64,000 nt of DNA from positions 62,001-126,000 of the forward strand of contig NZ_FNFB01000001.1 of NCBI RefSeq assembly GCF_900100395.1. Reading direction: 5' to 3'. Origin of the DNA: Nonomuraea maritima. GTDB lineage: Bacteria > Actinomycetota > Actinomycetes > Streptosporangiales > Streptosporangiaceae. Of the stretch, positions 34,501 through 43,827 are shown in pieces. The notes below the pieces were generated by a model. The model was not told the DNA's origin. It ran no database searches and saw nothing but the letters and a program-made list of their open reading frames with translations. The stretch's first letter is position 1, and each line of letters opens with the position of its first letter. The position numbers were made by a program, and so were the translations under genes.

Positions 34501-35907
34501 GTGCGCGCCGACGCGGTCGTTGTGGGCTCGGGTCCGAACGGGCTGGTCGCGGCGCTCGCGCTGGCCCGCGCCGGGCGCAAGGTGCTGCTGCTGGAGGCCG
34601 CCGAGCGGTTCGGCGGCGCGCTGGCGTCGGCGGAGCTGACGCTGCCCGGCCGCGTGCACGACCTCGGCGCGACCGTCCTCGCGATGGCTCTCGCCTCCCC
34701 CGCCTTCCGCGAGCTGCGGCTGCCGGGCGTCGAGTTCGCCCATCCGCCGGTGGCCGCGGCCCATCCCCTTGACGACCGTCCCGCCGTGCTGGTGCACCGC
34801 GACCTGAGCCGTACCGCAGAGGGGCTCGGGGGTGACGCGGGCGCGTGGCTGGCGACCGTCGGCGCGGCGGCGCGGGTGGGGCTGCCGCTGATGGAGTTCC
34901 TGCTCAAGCCGCTCGGTCCGTGGCCGCTGTGGCCGCCGCCGCGGCCGGTCACGCTCGCGCGGGCCGCCCGGTTCGGGCTCGCCGCCGCGCTGCCCGCGAC
35001 GACGCTCGCCCGCAGCGCGTTCCGCACCGTGGAGGGGCGCGCGGTGGTCGCGGGCATGGCCGCGCATTCGATGCTCGACCTGCGTTCCCCCATCTCGGCG
35101 GGGTACGGGCTGGTGCTCGCCGCGCTGGCCCACGTCGTCGGCTGGCCGCTGGTGCGGGGCGGCTCGCAGCGGCTGGCCGACGCGATGGTCGCCGAGCTCA
35201 GGTCGCTCGGCGGAGAGGCGGTGAGCGGCCACCGCGTACGCCGCCTCGAGGAACTCGACGCGCCCACGGTGGTGCTGGACGTGACGCCCAGGCAGTTCGC
35301 GGCGATGGCCGACCTGCCGCCCGCATACCGGCGCAGACTGCTGCGCTACCGCTACGGGCCCGGCGTCTTCAAGCTCGACTGGGCGCTCGACGGGCCGGTG
35401 CCGTGGCGCGATCCGGCCGTGGCCGGCGCGGGCACCGTGCACCTGGGCGGCACGCTGGAGGAGATCGCGCTCAGCGAGGCGGAGGCCGCGGCCGGGCGGC
35501 ACTCCCCCCGGCCGTACGTGCTGGTCGTGCAGCCGTACGCGGCCGACCCGACGCGGGGCGGGCACACGCTGTGGGCCTACTGCCACGTCCCGAACGGCTC
35601 GCGCCTCGACATGACCGGCGTCATCGAGGCGCAGCTCGAACGGTACGCGCCGGGGTTCCGCGAGCGGGTGCTCGCCCGCCACGCGATGGGTCCGGCCGCG
35701 CTGGAAGCGGTCAACCCCAACCTGGTGGGCGGCGACATCGGCGGCGGGCTCGCGAGCCTCGGCCAGTTCGTCCGCCGCCCGGTCTGGTCTCCCGCGCCGT
35801 GGCGCACGCCGCTGCCCGGGGTGTTCCTGTGCTCGGCGTCCACGCCGCCCGGCGCGGGTGTGCACGGCATGGGCGGCTGGCAGGCCGCCCGTCTCGCCCT
35901 GCGCTGA
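34501..35907 (+). CDS. FAD-dependent oxidoreductase (phytoene desaturase / PYROXD2-like)
   Basis: 468 residues. N-terminal dinucleotide fold ADAVVVGSGPNGLVAALALA with LLLEAAERFGGALASAE, and the C-terminal FAD-closing segment GVFLCSASTPPGAGVHGMGG, as in the amine-oxidase/carotenoid desaturase superfamily. No carotenoid or isoprenoid genes adjoin it, so it is named by fold only. GTG 34501 lies four bases after a TAG stop of the DUF305 gene's frame, with no distinct ribosome-binding site, suggesting co-transcription. Confidence 0.85.
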   Translation: MRADAVVVGSGPNGLVAALALARAGRKVLLLEAAERFGGALASAELTLPGRVHDLGATVLAMALASPAFRELRLPGVEFAHPPVAAAHPLDDRPAVLVHRDLSRTAEGLGGDAGAWLATVGAAARVGLPLMEFLLKPLGPWPLWPPPRPVTLARAARFGLAAALPATTLARSAFRTVEGRAVVAGMAAHSMLDLRSPISAGYGLVLAALAHVVGWPLVRGGSQRLADAMVAELRSLGGEAVSGHRVRRLEELDAPTVVLDVTPRQFAAMADLPPAYRRRLLRYRYGPGVFKLDWALDGPVPWRDPAVAGAGTVHLGGTLEEIALSEAEAAAGRHSPRPYVLVVQPYAADPTRGGHTLWAYCHVPNGSRLDMTGVIEAQLERYAPGFRERVLARHAMGPAALEAVNPNLVGGDIGGGLASLGQFVRRPVWSPAPWRTPLPGVFLCSASTPPGAGVHGMGGWQAARLALR

Positions 35908-35908
35908 C

Positions 35909-36961
35909 TCAGCCGGTCGCCATCTCCTCGGCCAGCGCGGCGGCGAACGCCTCCACGTCCTCCTCCGTCGTGTCGAAGGCGCACATCCACCGCACCTCCC
36001 CCGTGGCCTCGTTCCAGGTGTAGAAGCGGAAGCGCTTGCGCAGCCGGTCGGCGACGTCCTTCGGCAGGACGGCGAAGACGGCGTTGGCCTCCACCGCCCG
36101 CGACACCTCCACCCCGGGGATGCCGCGCACGGCCTCGGCCAGGCGGCGGCCCATGGCGTTGGCCCGGCGCGCGTTGCGCAGCCACAGGTCGCCCGACAGC
36201 AGCGCCTCGAACTGCACCGACACGAACCGCATCTTGGACGACAGCTGCATGTACGTCTTGCGGATGTAGTCGACGCCCGCGGCCGCGGCCGGGTCGAGCA
36301 CCACGACCGCCTCCCCGTACAGCAGGCCGATCTTGGTGCCGCCGAAGGAGAGCACGTCCACGCCGGCGTCGGTGGTCAGCGCGCGCAGCGGCACGTCCAG
36401 GGCGGCGGCGGCGTTGGTGAGGCGGGAGCCGTCGAGGTGGACGCGCAGGCCGAGGTCGTGGGCGTGCGCGCAGATCGCGGCGATCTCGTCGGGCGAGTAC
36501 ACGGTGCCGAGCTCGGTGGTGTTGGAGATGGACACCACCTTGGGCTGGGCGCGGTGCACGTCGCCGAAGCCCCACGCCTGCCGGTCGATCAGCTCGGGCG
36601 TGAGCTTGCCGTCGGGCGTGGGCACCGTCAGCAGCTTGATGCCGCCCGCCACCTCGGGCGCGCCGCCCTCGTCGGTGTTGATGTGGGCGCTCTCGGCGCA
36701 GATGACGGCCTCCCACGGCGCGGTCATCGAGCGCAGGGAGACGACGTTCGCCGCGGTGCCGTTGAACACCGGCCAGGCCTGCGCCTGCTCGCCGAAGTGC
36801 TGCTTGAAGACGTCCTGCAGGGCCTCGGTGTAGACGTCGTCGCCGTACGACACCTGGTGGCCGCCGTTCGCGGCGACGATGGCCTGCAGGATCTCGGGAT
36901 GGGCCCCGGCGTAGTTGTCGCTGGCGAACGCCTTGAGCCGGGGGTCGTGCCGGGAATTCAC
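35909..36961 (-). CDS. Low-specificity L-threonine aldolase-like PLP enzyme
   Basis: 350 residues. Fold type I beta-eliminating lyase/aldolase: FASDNYAGAHPEIL, YGDDVYTEALQ, GTAANVVSLRSM, HLDGSRLTNAAAAL, and the PLP lysine in VLSFGGTKIGLLYG. It would cleave threonine or another beta-hydroxy amino acid to glycine and an aldehyde. GTG 36961 overlaps the stop of the SDR gene by four bases (GTGA). Third gene of the coupled DUF6421-SDR-aldolase operon, which suggests that its true substrate is not free threonine. Confidence 0.85.
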   Translation of the reverse strand: MNSRHDPRLKAFASDNYAGAHPEILQAIVAANGGHQVSYGDDVYTEALQDVFKQHFGEQAQAWPVFNGTAANVVSLRSMTAPWEAVICAESAHINTDEGGAPEVAGGIKLLTVPTPDGKLTPELIDRQAWGFGDVHRAQPKVVSISNTTELGTVYSPDEIAAICAHAHDLGLRVHLDGSRLTNAAAALDVPLRALTTDAGVDVLSFGGTKIGLLYGEAVVVLDPAAAAGVDYIRKTYMQLSSKMRFVSVQFEALLSGDLWLRNARRANAMGRRLAEAVRGIPGVEVSRAVEANAVFAVLPKDVADRLRKRFRFYTWNEATGEVRWMCAFDTTEEDVEAFAAALAEEMATG

Positions 36962-37587
36962 GTGGTGAGGTCCAATCGGATGCCGTTGACCTCGGCTGCG
37001 GGGCGGTCGTAGAGGCCGCCGATCGCCGAGGCCAGGTCGTTGACGTCGGTGAAGCCGGAGAAGGCGGCGTTCGGCCGCGCGGCGCGCATGGCGTCGTTCA
37101 CCAGGGCCTTGACGACGAGGATCGTCGCCGCGCTGTTCGTGCCCTTCAGCGCGTCGGCCAGCGCGAGGGTCCAGGCCTCGGAGGCCGCCTTGGCCGCCGC
37201 GTAGACGGCTCCGCCGGCGGTCGGGTGCTCGACCGCCTTGCCGGAGACGATCACGAAGCGGCCGTCGGAGCTGCGCCGCAGCAGCGGCTCGAACGCCAGC
37301 GAGACGTGCTGGAGGGTGCGGATCAGCAGGTCGTGCAGGGTGTCCCAGTCGTCGAGGCTGGTCTCGGCGAACGACGGCGAGCCGCGCCAGCCGCCGACCA
37401 GGTGCACCACCCCGTCGATGACGCCGTGCTCGCGTTCGACGCGTGCCGCCAGCTCCTGGACGGCGGCGCGGTCGAGCAGGTCGACGTCGTCCCTGCCGAC
37501 GCCGATGACGGTGTGGCCATCTTTCTCGAAATATCTCGAAACAGCCTTACCTGTCGGGCCTCGTGCCCCGGTTACCAGAATGATCAT
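36958..37587 (-). CDS. Short-chain dehydrogenase/reductase
   Basis: 209 residues, short for the classical SDR class. Cofactor motif LVTGARGPTGKAVSRYF, NAG-like VVHLVGGWRG, catalytic Ser in VIVSGKAVEH and Tyr-Lys in YAAAKAASEAW. NAD versus NADP preference is unclear. It overlaps the DUF6421 stop and the aldolase start by four bases each, so all three are translated together. Substrate unknown. Confidence 0.85.
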   Translation of the reverse strand: MIILVTGARGPTGKAVSRYFEKDGHTVIGVGRDDVDLLDRAAVQELAARVEREHGVIDGVVHLVGGWRGSPSFAETSLDDWDTLHDLLIRTLQHVSLAFEPLLRRSSDGRFVIVSGKAVEHPTAGGAVYAAAKAASEAWTLALADALKGTNSAATILVVKALVNDAMRAARPNAAFSGFTDVNDLASAIGGLYDRPAAEVNGIRLDLTT

Positions 37588-39659
37588 GCTCGTAGTCCTT
37601 TAGTCGATTCGACCACGTCGGTCAGCTTACGACGCAGGGCCTCGTAGAACATGCTGAGCGGGAACTCGTCCGGCAGGACCGCGTCCACCTTGGCCTTCTG
37701 CTCCTCCGGCAGCGCCTCGACGCCCTTGGCCCAGGTGGAGGCAGGGTGCGGGGCCACGTACGCGCTCACCAGCTGGTACGCCGCCAGCCAGTGGGCCAGC
37801 TTCGGCCGGTCGATGCTGTCGCGGTAGAGCTTCTCCACCTCGCCGCGCAGGTCGGCCACCCCGTCGGCGACCCGGTCCCAGTCGATCGACAGCCGGTTGT
37901 CGGTCCACCGGACGATGTCGTTGCGGTGCAGGTAGGCGAAGAGCAGCTGGCCGCCGAGCCCGTCGTAGTTCCGCACCCGCGCGCCCGTGATCGGGAACCG
38001 GAACAACCGGTCGAACAGGATCGCCAGCTGCACGTACCTCGCGTGCGGCACCCCCTGCTTCTCCAGCTTCACGGCCTCGCCGAAGGCGGTCAGGTCGCAG
38101 CGCAGCTCCTCCAGCGCGTACAGCCAGAAGGGCATCCGCTGCTTGATCATGAACGGGTCGAACGGCAGGTCGCCGTGGCTGTGCGTACGGTCGTGCACCA
38201 GGTCCCACAGCACGAAGGTGTCCTGGGCGAGCTGCTGCGACTGCAGCAGCCGGTCGGCGTCCGGCGGCAGGTCCAGCTTCAGCGTCTCGGTCGCGGCTCG
38301 CGACACCCTCCGGAACCGGCCCGCCTCGCGGTCGGCGAAGATCCCGCCCCAGGTGAAGCGCTCCGGCGCGTGCCGCACGGCCACCGTCTCTGGGAAGAGC
38401 ACGGCCGAGTGGGTGTCGTAGCCGGAGGTGAAGTCGACGAACGCGATCGGCACGAACATGGGGTTGTCGTAGCCGCCGGCCTCCAGCCGGGCCAGCCACT
38501 CGGGCCAGATCGTCCGGATCCAGACGGCCTCCAGGTTGCGGTTGGGGTTGCCGTTCTGGGTGTACATCGGGAAGACCACGAGGTGCTCCAGCCCGTCCAC
38601 GCGCTGGGTGTCGGGGTGGAAGAGCTCCAGCGAGCGCAGGAAGTCGGGCACGCCGAGGTCCTGGGCGGCCCAGTCGGCGAGGTCGTCGCGCACGGCCGTA
38701 AGGTAGGCCTCGTCGTGCGGGAAGTACGGCGCGAGCTCGGCCACGCACGCGCCGACCCGGGCCAGCAGTTCCCTGCCTCGCTCCTTCTCCTCCGGCACCG
38801 AGCCGTCCTTGACCTGCAGCGGCCGGAACTCCTCCACGGCCGCCCTCAGCCGCGCGAACACCTCCGCCTTGCCGCTGTGCTCCTCGGTGGGCGCCACCGG
38901 CTCGGCGCCGGCGTCGGGCACCCTGGCGGCCCAGGTGACCACGTTGCCCCAGAGCCTGCGGTGGTCGTAGTCGTCCAGCGAGTCGTCGCCGAACAGGTCG
39001 GAGTCGGCGAAGACCACCACGCGGCCCTTGCCGTACGGGAGCGTCACGGCCAGCGGCGCGCCCGCAGGGGCGGCGGACGGCGAGGACGCGAACAGCACGC
39101 GCGCGGCGGGCGCGGAGACGGTGAGGGTGCCCGCGCGGTAGAAGCACGCCGTCCCGGCCCCGGCCAGCAGCCCTGACTCGGTGGCGGGCGTCGCGAGGAC
39201 CCAGGTGGCCACGTCTCGGTGGGCGTTCTTCGGGTCGCGCACGGTGTCGTGCTCGACCCGGACGCCGAACCGGGCGAGCAGCTCGTTGAGGTTGTTGCCG
39301 TACTTGTCCTGCTCTTCCTCGGCCAGGACGACCAGACCGCCGCCGGAGGCGACGAACTGCTCGATCGCGTCCTGCTCGGCGGCGGACAGGAGCGGGCTGC
39401 CCTGGCCGACCGTGCGCTCCCACCGGTGGTCCGACGGGTGCGCGATCACGAGCACGTCCTGGTCCGCGAGCGTGGCGGCGTCGAGCGTCCCCTCGGTGCG
39501 GGCCGTGACCGTGTGCCCGAGGTGGCGCAGCACCTCTGCCGCGCGGGCGTAGCTGGAGTCGTCGGGATGTGCGGGGTTGACGGCCTCGGCGACGTCACGC
39601 CGGATGGTCCAGGACTCGCTGTGGGCCTCGTCGAACAGCACTCGCGGGAACGCTTGCAT
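37584..39659 (-). CDS. DUF6421-family protein, possible metal hydrolase
   Basis: 691 residues, uncharacterised actinobacterial family. The first ~230 residues look like a DUF4350/GATase-type fold (VLFDEAHSESWTIRRD, LVIAHPSDH, VASGGGLVVLAEEEQD, YGKGRVVVFADSDLFGDD). The C-terminal part has HDRTHSHG (H489, H493) followed by EELRCDL (517-523), a spacing and pattern reminiscent of the HExxGH/EExRAD zinc site of M49 dipeptidyl peptidases; that resemblance is my inference. GGGAG lies eight bases before the ATG. First gene of a three-gene coupled operon with SDR and aldolase. Confidence 0.75.
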   Translation of the reverse strand: MQAFPRVLFDEAHSESWTIRRDVAEAVNPAHPDDSSYARAAEVLRHLGHTVTARTEGTLDAATLADQDVLVIAHPSDHRWERTVGQGSPLLSAAEQDAIEQFVASGGGLVVLAEEEQDKYGNNLNELLARFGVRVEHDTVRDPKNAHRDVATWVLATPATESGLLAGAGTACFYRAGTLTVSAPAARVLFASSPSAAPAGAPLAVTLPYGKGRVVVFADSDLFGDDSLDDYDHRRLWGNVVTWAARVPDAGAEPVAPTEEHSGKAEVFARLRAAVEEFRPLQVKDGSVPEEKERGRELLARVGACVAELAPYFPHDEAYLTAVRDDLADWAAQDLGVPDFLRSLELFHPDTQRVDGLEHLVVFPMYTQNGNPNRNLEAVWIRTIWPEWLARLEAGGYDNPMFVPIAFVDFTSGYDTHSAVLFPETVAVRHAPERFTWGGIFADREAGRFRRVSRAATETLKLDLPPDADRLLQSQQLAQDTFVLWDLVHDRTHSHGDLPFDPFMIKQRMPFWLYALEELRCDLTAFGEAVKLEKQGVPHARYVQLAILFDRLFRFPITGARVRNYDGLGGQLLFAYLHRNDIVRWTDNRLSIDWDRVADGVADLRGEVEKLYRDSIDRPKLAHWLAAYQLVSAYVAPHPASTWAKGVEALPEEQKAKVDAVLPDEFPLSMFYEALRRKLTDVVESTKGLRA

Positions 39660-39830
39660 GAAATTTCTCCCGTATATGCGTCTTTACGCCGAAAAATATA
39701 CACACGTCCTAGGTAAAGTCCTGCATGCCTTCCGCATGCCGAGACAGCCCAGCGGGCTCGGGGACGTGCGACGACGCGGCCGCGTGCCGGGGACGGCGGC
39801 CGGAAACCCCGGCGGGACAGGCGGTGCGGG

Positions 39831-41477
39831 TCAGTTCACGCGGACGCTCTGGCGGATGCGGGTCTGGGTGGCGTCGTCGCAGTTCGTCCTGGCGCAGAAG
39901 TACAGGACGAGCATCGTCTTCGGCTCGCGCTCGATCACGTAGCTGACGAAACCGAGGCGGGTGCCGGTGTCGGGATCGTGCAGAGCGCCGTTGAAGCGGG
40001 TCGCCGGGCTGTCGCCCGCCTGGTCGGGCACGGGATTGCCGACGTCGACCCGGCCCGGCAGCAGGGCCTCCATCTTGGCCTTCATCAGCTCGGACGTGCC
40101 GTTCGCGTCGAGGGTGTCGGCGACCTGCACGTACACGCCGGACGCCGCATCGGGGTCGTCGGCGACGATCGCGGAGATCTGGCTCCAGTCGGCGCCTGGA
40201 CCGGCCACGAACAGCTCCTCGAACACCGGCGCCTGCGGCGAGACCACGGCGAAGAGGTCCTGATGGGTACGGACGACCCAGTCGCCCGGGTACTCGAAGG
40301 AGACCGGCGCGGCCGCGCTCGTCCTGTAGCGCAGCCACGTCTCGCCGCGGTGGTTCACCACGATGAACGCCACCAGCGCGAGCGCCGCGACGGCCGCCAC
40401 CAGCGTGGCCGCCACGATCGGCAGCCTGCCGGGCCGCCTGCGGGCCGCCGAGTGCCGCGCGGGCCGCGTCACGGGCACCCTGCGCGTCCCCTTCGACCGC
40501 CCGGCCGCCGCCCCACGCTCGACCTGGGCGTCCTGGGGAACAGGGGCGGGCCGGACGGGGTAGGGCTGCTCGGGCCGCGGGGTCGGCGGCTGCCCGCCCA
40601 CCAGCTCGTACGGCTGCGCGTGCGACCGCGCGTGCGACGGCCCGCTGATCGCGTCGCGCAGCGCGGTCACGAACTCGGTGCACGTGGCGTAACGCTGGTC
40701 GGGAGACTTGGCCAGCGCCCGCATCACCACGTCGTCCACCCGGGGCGGCAGTTCGGGCCTCAGCTGCGACAGCAGCGGGGGCTGCTCGGCCAGATGGGCC
40801 CACAGCAGCGCGATGTCGTTCTCGCGCGCGAACGGCAGCTGCCCCGTCAGCGCCTCGTAGACGACGCACCCCAGCGCGTACTGGTCGCAGCGGCCGTCGA
40901 TGTGCTCCTTGTTGATCTGCTCGGGCGACATGTAGCGGGGCGTGCCGATGAAGTGGTCGGTCTGCGTCAGCCCCGAGATGGACGAGCGGTGCTTGGTGAT
41001 GCCGAAGTCGGTCAGGTAGACGTGGTCGCCGGCCAGCAGGATGTTGGCGGGCTTGACGTCGCGGTGGATCAGGTCGTGAGCGTGGGCGACGTCGAGGGCG
41101 GCGGCCACCTGGGCGAAGATCTGGTTGGCCTGGCCGAGCGGCAGCGGGCCGCGGTCGTGGATGAGCCGGCGCATGTCGAGGCCGTCGACGTAGCGCATCG
41201 CGATGTACAGCACGCCGTCGTCGTCGGCGTTGGCCTCGTAGATCGGGATGATGTTGGGGTGCTCGATGCTGGCGACCGTCCTGGACTCCAGGATGAACCG
41301 CTGTCTGAAGCGGTCGTCGACGCTGAGCACCGGGTTGAGGATCTTCAGCGCCACGCGGCGGCTGAGCCGGGGGTCGAGCGCCAGGTACACGACGGCCATG
41401 CCGCCCTTGCCCACGATGTTCTCGATGAAGTACCCGGCCACCTCCTGGCCGATGAGCGATCTTTCGTTCACGGGCAT
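39831..41477 (-). CDS. Membrane Ser/Thr protein kinase (PknB-type) with extracellular domain
   Basis: 548 residues. Kinase domain ~12-275, complete: glycine loop VGKGGMAVVYLALD, K45 (VALKILN), HRDVKPANIL (D140), DFG at 157-159, and activation-loop threonines in GLTQTDHFIGTPRYMSPEQ. A Pro/Arg-rich linker follows, a membrane helix (~352-374) and a ~165-residue extracellular domain with two cysteines near the end (FCARTNCDDA) of the kind common in actinobacterial sensor kinases. No PASTA repeats. The ATG shares one base with the stop of the upstream membrane pseudoprotease (TGATG), so both are made together. Confidence 0.92.
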   Translation of the reverse strand: MPVNERSLIGQEVAGYFIENIVGKGGMAVVYLALDPRLSRRVALKILNPVLSVDDRFRQRFILESRTVASIEHPNIIPIYEANADDDGVLYIAMRYVDGLDMRRLIHDRGPLPLGQANQIFAQVAAALDVAHAHDLIHRDVKPANILLAGDHVYLTDFGITKHRSSISGLTQTDHFIGTPRYMSPEQINKEHIDGRCDQYALGCVVYEALTGQLPFARENDIALLWAHLAEQPPLLSQLRPELPPRVDDVVMRALAKSPDQRYATCTEFVTALRDAISGPSHARSHAQPYELVGGQPPTPRPEQPYPVRPAPVPQDAQVERGAAAGRSKGTRRVPVTRPARHSAARRRPGRLPIVAATLVAAVAALALVAFIVVNHRGETWLRYRTSAAAPVSFEYPGDWVVRTHQDLFAVVSPQAPVFEELFVAGPGADWSQISAIVADDPDAASGVYVQVADTLDANGTSELMKAKMEALLPGRVDVGNPVPDQAGDSPATRFNGALHDPDTGTRLGFVSYVIEREPKTMLVLYFCARTNCDDATQTRIRQSVRVN

Positions 41478-42943
41478 CACGTCTCGCTCGGGTGACCGCA
41501 GTAGCCGCAGAAGCGATGCGCCGGCCCGAGCCGCATGCCGCACGACGTGCAGTACTTGATCACCGGGTCGGGCGCGGTCAGCACCTGCTGCTGAGGTACC
41601 GCGGGGAACGATGGGGACCTGCGCACGACCACGGTCTGGCCGGCGCCGTCGTCGTAGGCCGGACTGCCCGCCAGTGGCTGTGGCGCGTCCTCCTCCTCCA
41701 CCTCGTCAGCGGCGCGGCGGCGCCACAGCAGGTACGCCCCGCCCCCTGCGGCCAGGAACAGGACCCCGGCCGCGATCAGGTACGGCCACAGCGGCGTCGA
41801 GGCTTCCGGCGTGACCGCCGTCTTGCGGGTGCCCTGGTCCTCGGGGCCGCCCCGCTTGGCCAGCGACGTCTTGAGCAGCTCCGCCGCGACCACGTTGCCG
41901 GGATAGAGCTCCAGCACGCGCTGGAAGCCCGGCGCCGCCTCGGTGTAGTACTTCGTGTGGTAGCGGGTCAGCGCCGCCTCGAACGCCGTGTCGATCGCGC
42001 CTCGGCGGGGCACCACCTTCGCCTTGGTCAGGAGGCCGGTGATCTCCCTGACGCCGATCATCCTGCCGTCCTTGCCACCGCCGACGAGCAGGCCGATGAC
42101 GTGGCCGTCCTTCTCGCCGATCACGGGCGCGCCCGCCAGGCCCTTGTCGGCGAGGCCGCCCATCTTGACCGGCTCGTCCGTCTTCTTCTCCGGGTCGGCG
42201 AACGGCCGGCCCGACTCGCCGGATGAGCCGCCCTTGCCGAGGTGGGCGATCTCGACGGTGTGGGCGACCTTCGGGCCCGGCCTGCCGAGGAAGCCCGCCA
42301 CGCTGGTCGGCGAGCCTTCCTGCGCGGGCACCTTGTCGGCGAGCGGCGCGGTGGGCATGCCGACGCCTCCGACGACGGGCGTCACGGGCACCAGCACGGC
42401 GGGGCTGTCGGGGTCGGGCCCTTTCTCCGCGAGCTTGACCTTGAACCCGTCGGGGCTCGCCGGCGACACGTTGGGGAAGACGGTGATCTCGGTGGTCACG
42501 TCGATGATGCAGGTGGCGGTGTCGTTCTTCGGCGGGTAACAGTCGCGCAGGTGCCGGTCGAGGATCGGGTCGGACAGCCGGTGCTTGTCGTCGTCGGCCG
42601 GGATCTTCACCTTGTGGTGCTCGGCGAAGATCTTGTTGGCGGCGAGGACGGCGACGTCGTCGGGGTTCTCCACCAGCCGTCGCAGCGTCACGATCGTGCC
42701 GTCGGGGTTGACGACGGTGCCGGTGCCCGCGCCGAACGGGAAGTCGTAGGACCGCTCCACGTGGCGCAACTCGCCGACGTGGTCGAGCAGGGTGATCTCG
42801 ACGTGCGACACCGCTTCCACCCGTACGACGGCGGGGGTGACCAGATCGGTGATCCCGCTCGGGTGCTCGTGCGCCGCGACGGGCATCGCGGTCAGCGCGA
42901 GGACGACCACGATGCCACCGGCAAGGGCTGTGAGGCGCGCCAT
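41477..42943 (-). CDS. Exported trypsin-like pseudoprotease with membrane helix and cytoplasmic zinc ribbon
   Basis: 488 residues from ATG 42943, with GGGAG six bases upstream. Signal peptide (residues ~1-25), then a degenerate trypsin-like domain: FGAGTGTVVNPDGTIVT fits the first barrel and LAGAPVIGEKDGHVIGLLVG the region of the catalytic serine, where the usual GxSGGPV is GLAGAPV, so the nucleophile is lost. A short TPR-like stretch (FEAALTRYHTKYYTEAAPGF), one membrane helix (~383-405), and a C-terminal zinc ribbon C465-x2-C468...C479-x2-C482 facing the cytoplasm. Coupled to the Ser/Thr kinase; a sensor or scaffold role is inferred. Confidence 0.75.
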   Translation of the reverse strand: MARLTALAGGIVVVLALTAMPVAAHEHPSGITDLVTPAVVRVEAVSHVEITLLDHVGELRHVERSYDFPFGAGTGTVVNPDGTIVTLRRLVENPDDVAVLAANKIFAEHHKVKIPADDDKHRLSDPILDRHLRDCYPPKNDTATCIIDVTTEITVFPNVSPASPDGFKVKLAEKGPDPDSPAVLVPVTPVVGGVGMPTAPLADKVPAQEGSPTSVAGFLGRPGPKVAHTVEIAHLGKGGSSGESGRPFADPEKKTDEPVKMGGLADKGLAGAPVIGEKDGHVIGLLVGGGKDGRMIGVREITGLLTKAKVVPRRGAIDTAFEAALTRYHTKYYTEAAPGFQRVLELYPGNVVAAELLKTSLAKRGGPEDQGTRKTAVTPEASTPLWPYLIAAGVLFLAAGGGAYLLWRRRAADEVEEEDAPQPLAGSPAYDDGAGQTVVVRRSPSFPAVPQQQVLTAPDPVIKYCTSCGMRLGPAHRFCGYCGHPSET

Positions 42944-43125
42944 CTCCGCTCCCAACGCAGGAATACGACCAGCGTCCCAAGCAGGTGCCGTAAGTCAAGA
43001 GACCGCCGTGCACCGTCGCGCCTGCTCGACGACATAACGTGACGAAACGGAACGCACGTCGGCGAGACCGTGCCGGCGCCCCGCGGCCTCGACGACTGAA
43101 CACCCACGCCGACGAATCGCAGAAC

Positions 43126-43153
43126 CCCCGCCCGGCGTTACTACCGGGCGGGG
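43126..43153. terminator. Hairpin terminator downstream of the Uma2 gene
   Basis: Perfect 10-bp stem CCCCGCCCGG/CCGGGCGGGG (43126-43135, 43144-43153) with an 8-base loop, 18 bases after the stop of the minus-strand Uma2 gene. No U-tract, as is usual in these genomes. Confidence 0.65.
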
Positions 43154-43170
43154 CACCCGCCGCGATGGGG

Positions 43171-43773
43171 TTACCGGCTCTGGCTCCGCGACCCGACCAG
43201 ACTGGCGGGATCCAGGCCGACGCGGTAGGGCTCCACCAGCGTCACCGCGGTCCCGGCCTTATGGACCTCAGGTTCCGGGTAGGACTCGCCGTCGAGCCGG
43301 TAGATGTAGAGGGCCGGCCCCTCATCGAGCTCCACACGCCAGTAGAGGGGAATACCCGCCGCAGCGTAGGCCGCCTTCTTGGTCGCCCTGTCGTGCACCC
43401 GGGTACTGGGACTGACCACCTCCACGGCCAGCAGCAGATCGCTCGGCGCGAACATGAGGTCGACCGCATCCGAGACGGCTTCACTCACTACGACGAGATC
43501 CGGAATGTAGAAGTCGGTCGGGCTTTGCCTGACATTGACGGTCGTCAGGCATTCCAGCCCCGGTGGCGCCGCTCTCTCCAGAATGAGCAGCAACCGGGAG
43601 ATGGCGCGCTGGTGCAGGGGGGTGGGGGCAGGGCTCACGACAAGGCTCCCGTTGAAGAGCTCGTAACGGTTCCCGTCGTCGGGGAACTTCAGCACGTCGT
43701 CGACCGTGAACGGCGGCGCACCTGGAAGAACCGTGCGCCTCGTGGTCGGTTCGCTCGTCGCCAAAACGGTCAC
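43171..43773 (-). CDS. Uma2-family putative endonuclease
   Basis: 200 residues from GTG 43773 (a GTG at 43806 would overlap a TACGAT -10 element). PF05685 restriction-endonuclease-like fold: NRYELFNGSLVVSPAPTPLHQ, the metal-binding Asp in FYIPDLVVV, and LAVEVVSPSTRVHDRATKKA with Glu and Lys of the ExK motif, then YAAAGIPLYWRVEL. Uma2 proteins are very numerous in actinobacteria and cyanobacteria, often beside mobile DNA, yet their job is not known. Stands alone here, followed by a hairpin terminator. Confidence 0.85.
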   Translation of the reverse strand: MTVLATSEPTTRRTVLPGAPPFTVDDVLKFPDDGNRYELFNGSLVVSPAPTPLHQRAISRLLLILERAAPPGLECLTTVNVRQSPTDFYIPDLVVVSEAVSDAVDLMFAPSDLLLAVEVVSPSTRVHDRATKKAAYAAAGIPLYWRVELDEGPALYIYRLDGESYPEPEVHKAGTAVTLVEPYRVGLDPASLVGSRSQSR

Positions 43774-43827
43774 CCGCCCAGTATCGCGATCCTTACCCTG
43801 CGCCACATCGTACTTGCCGGAATTCCG

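Noticed and set aside
37225..39176. Plus-strand frames opposite the DUF6421 operon
   Set aside because: Shadow frames of well-supported minus-strand genes.
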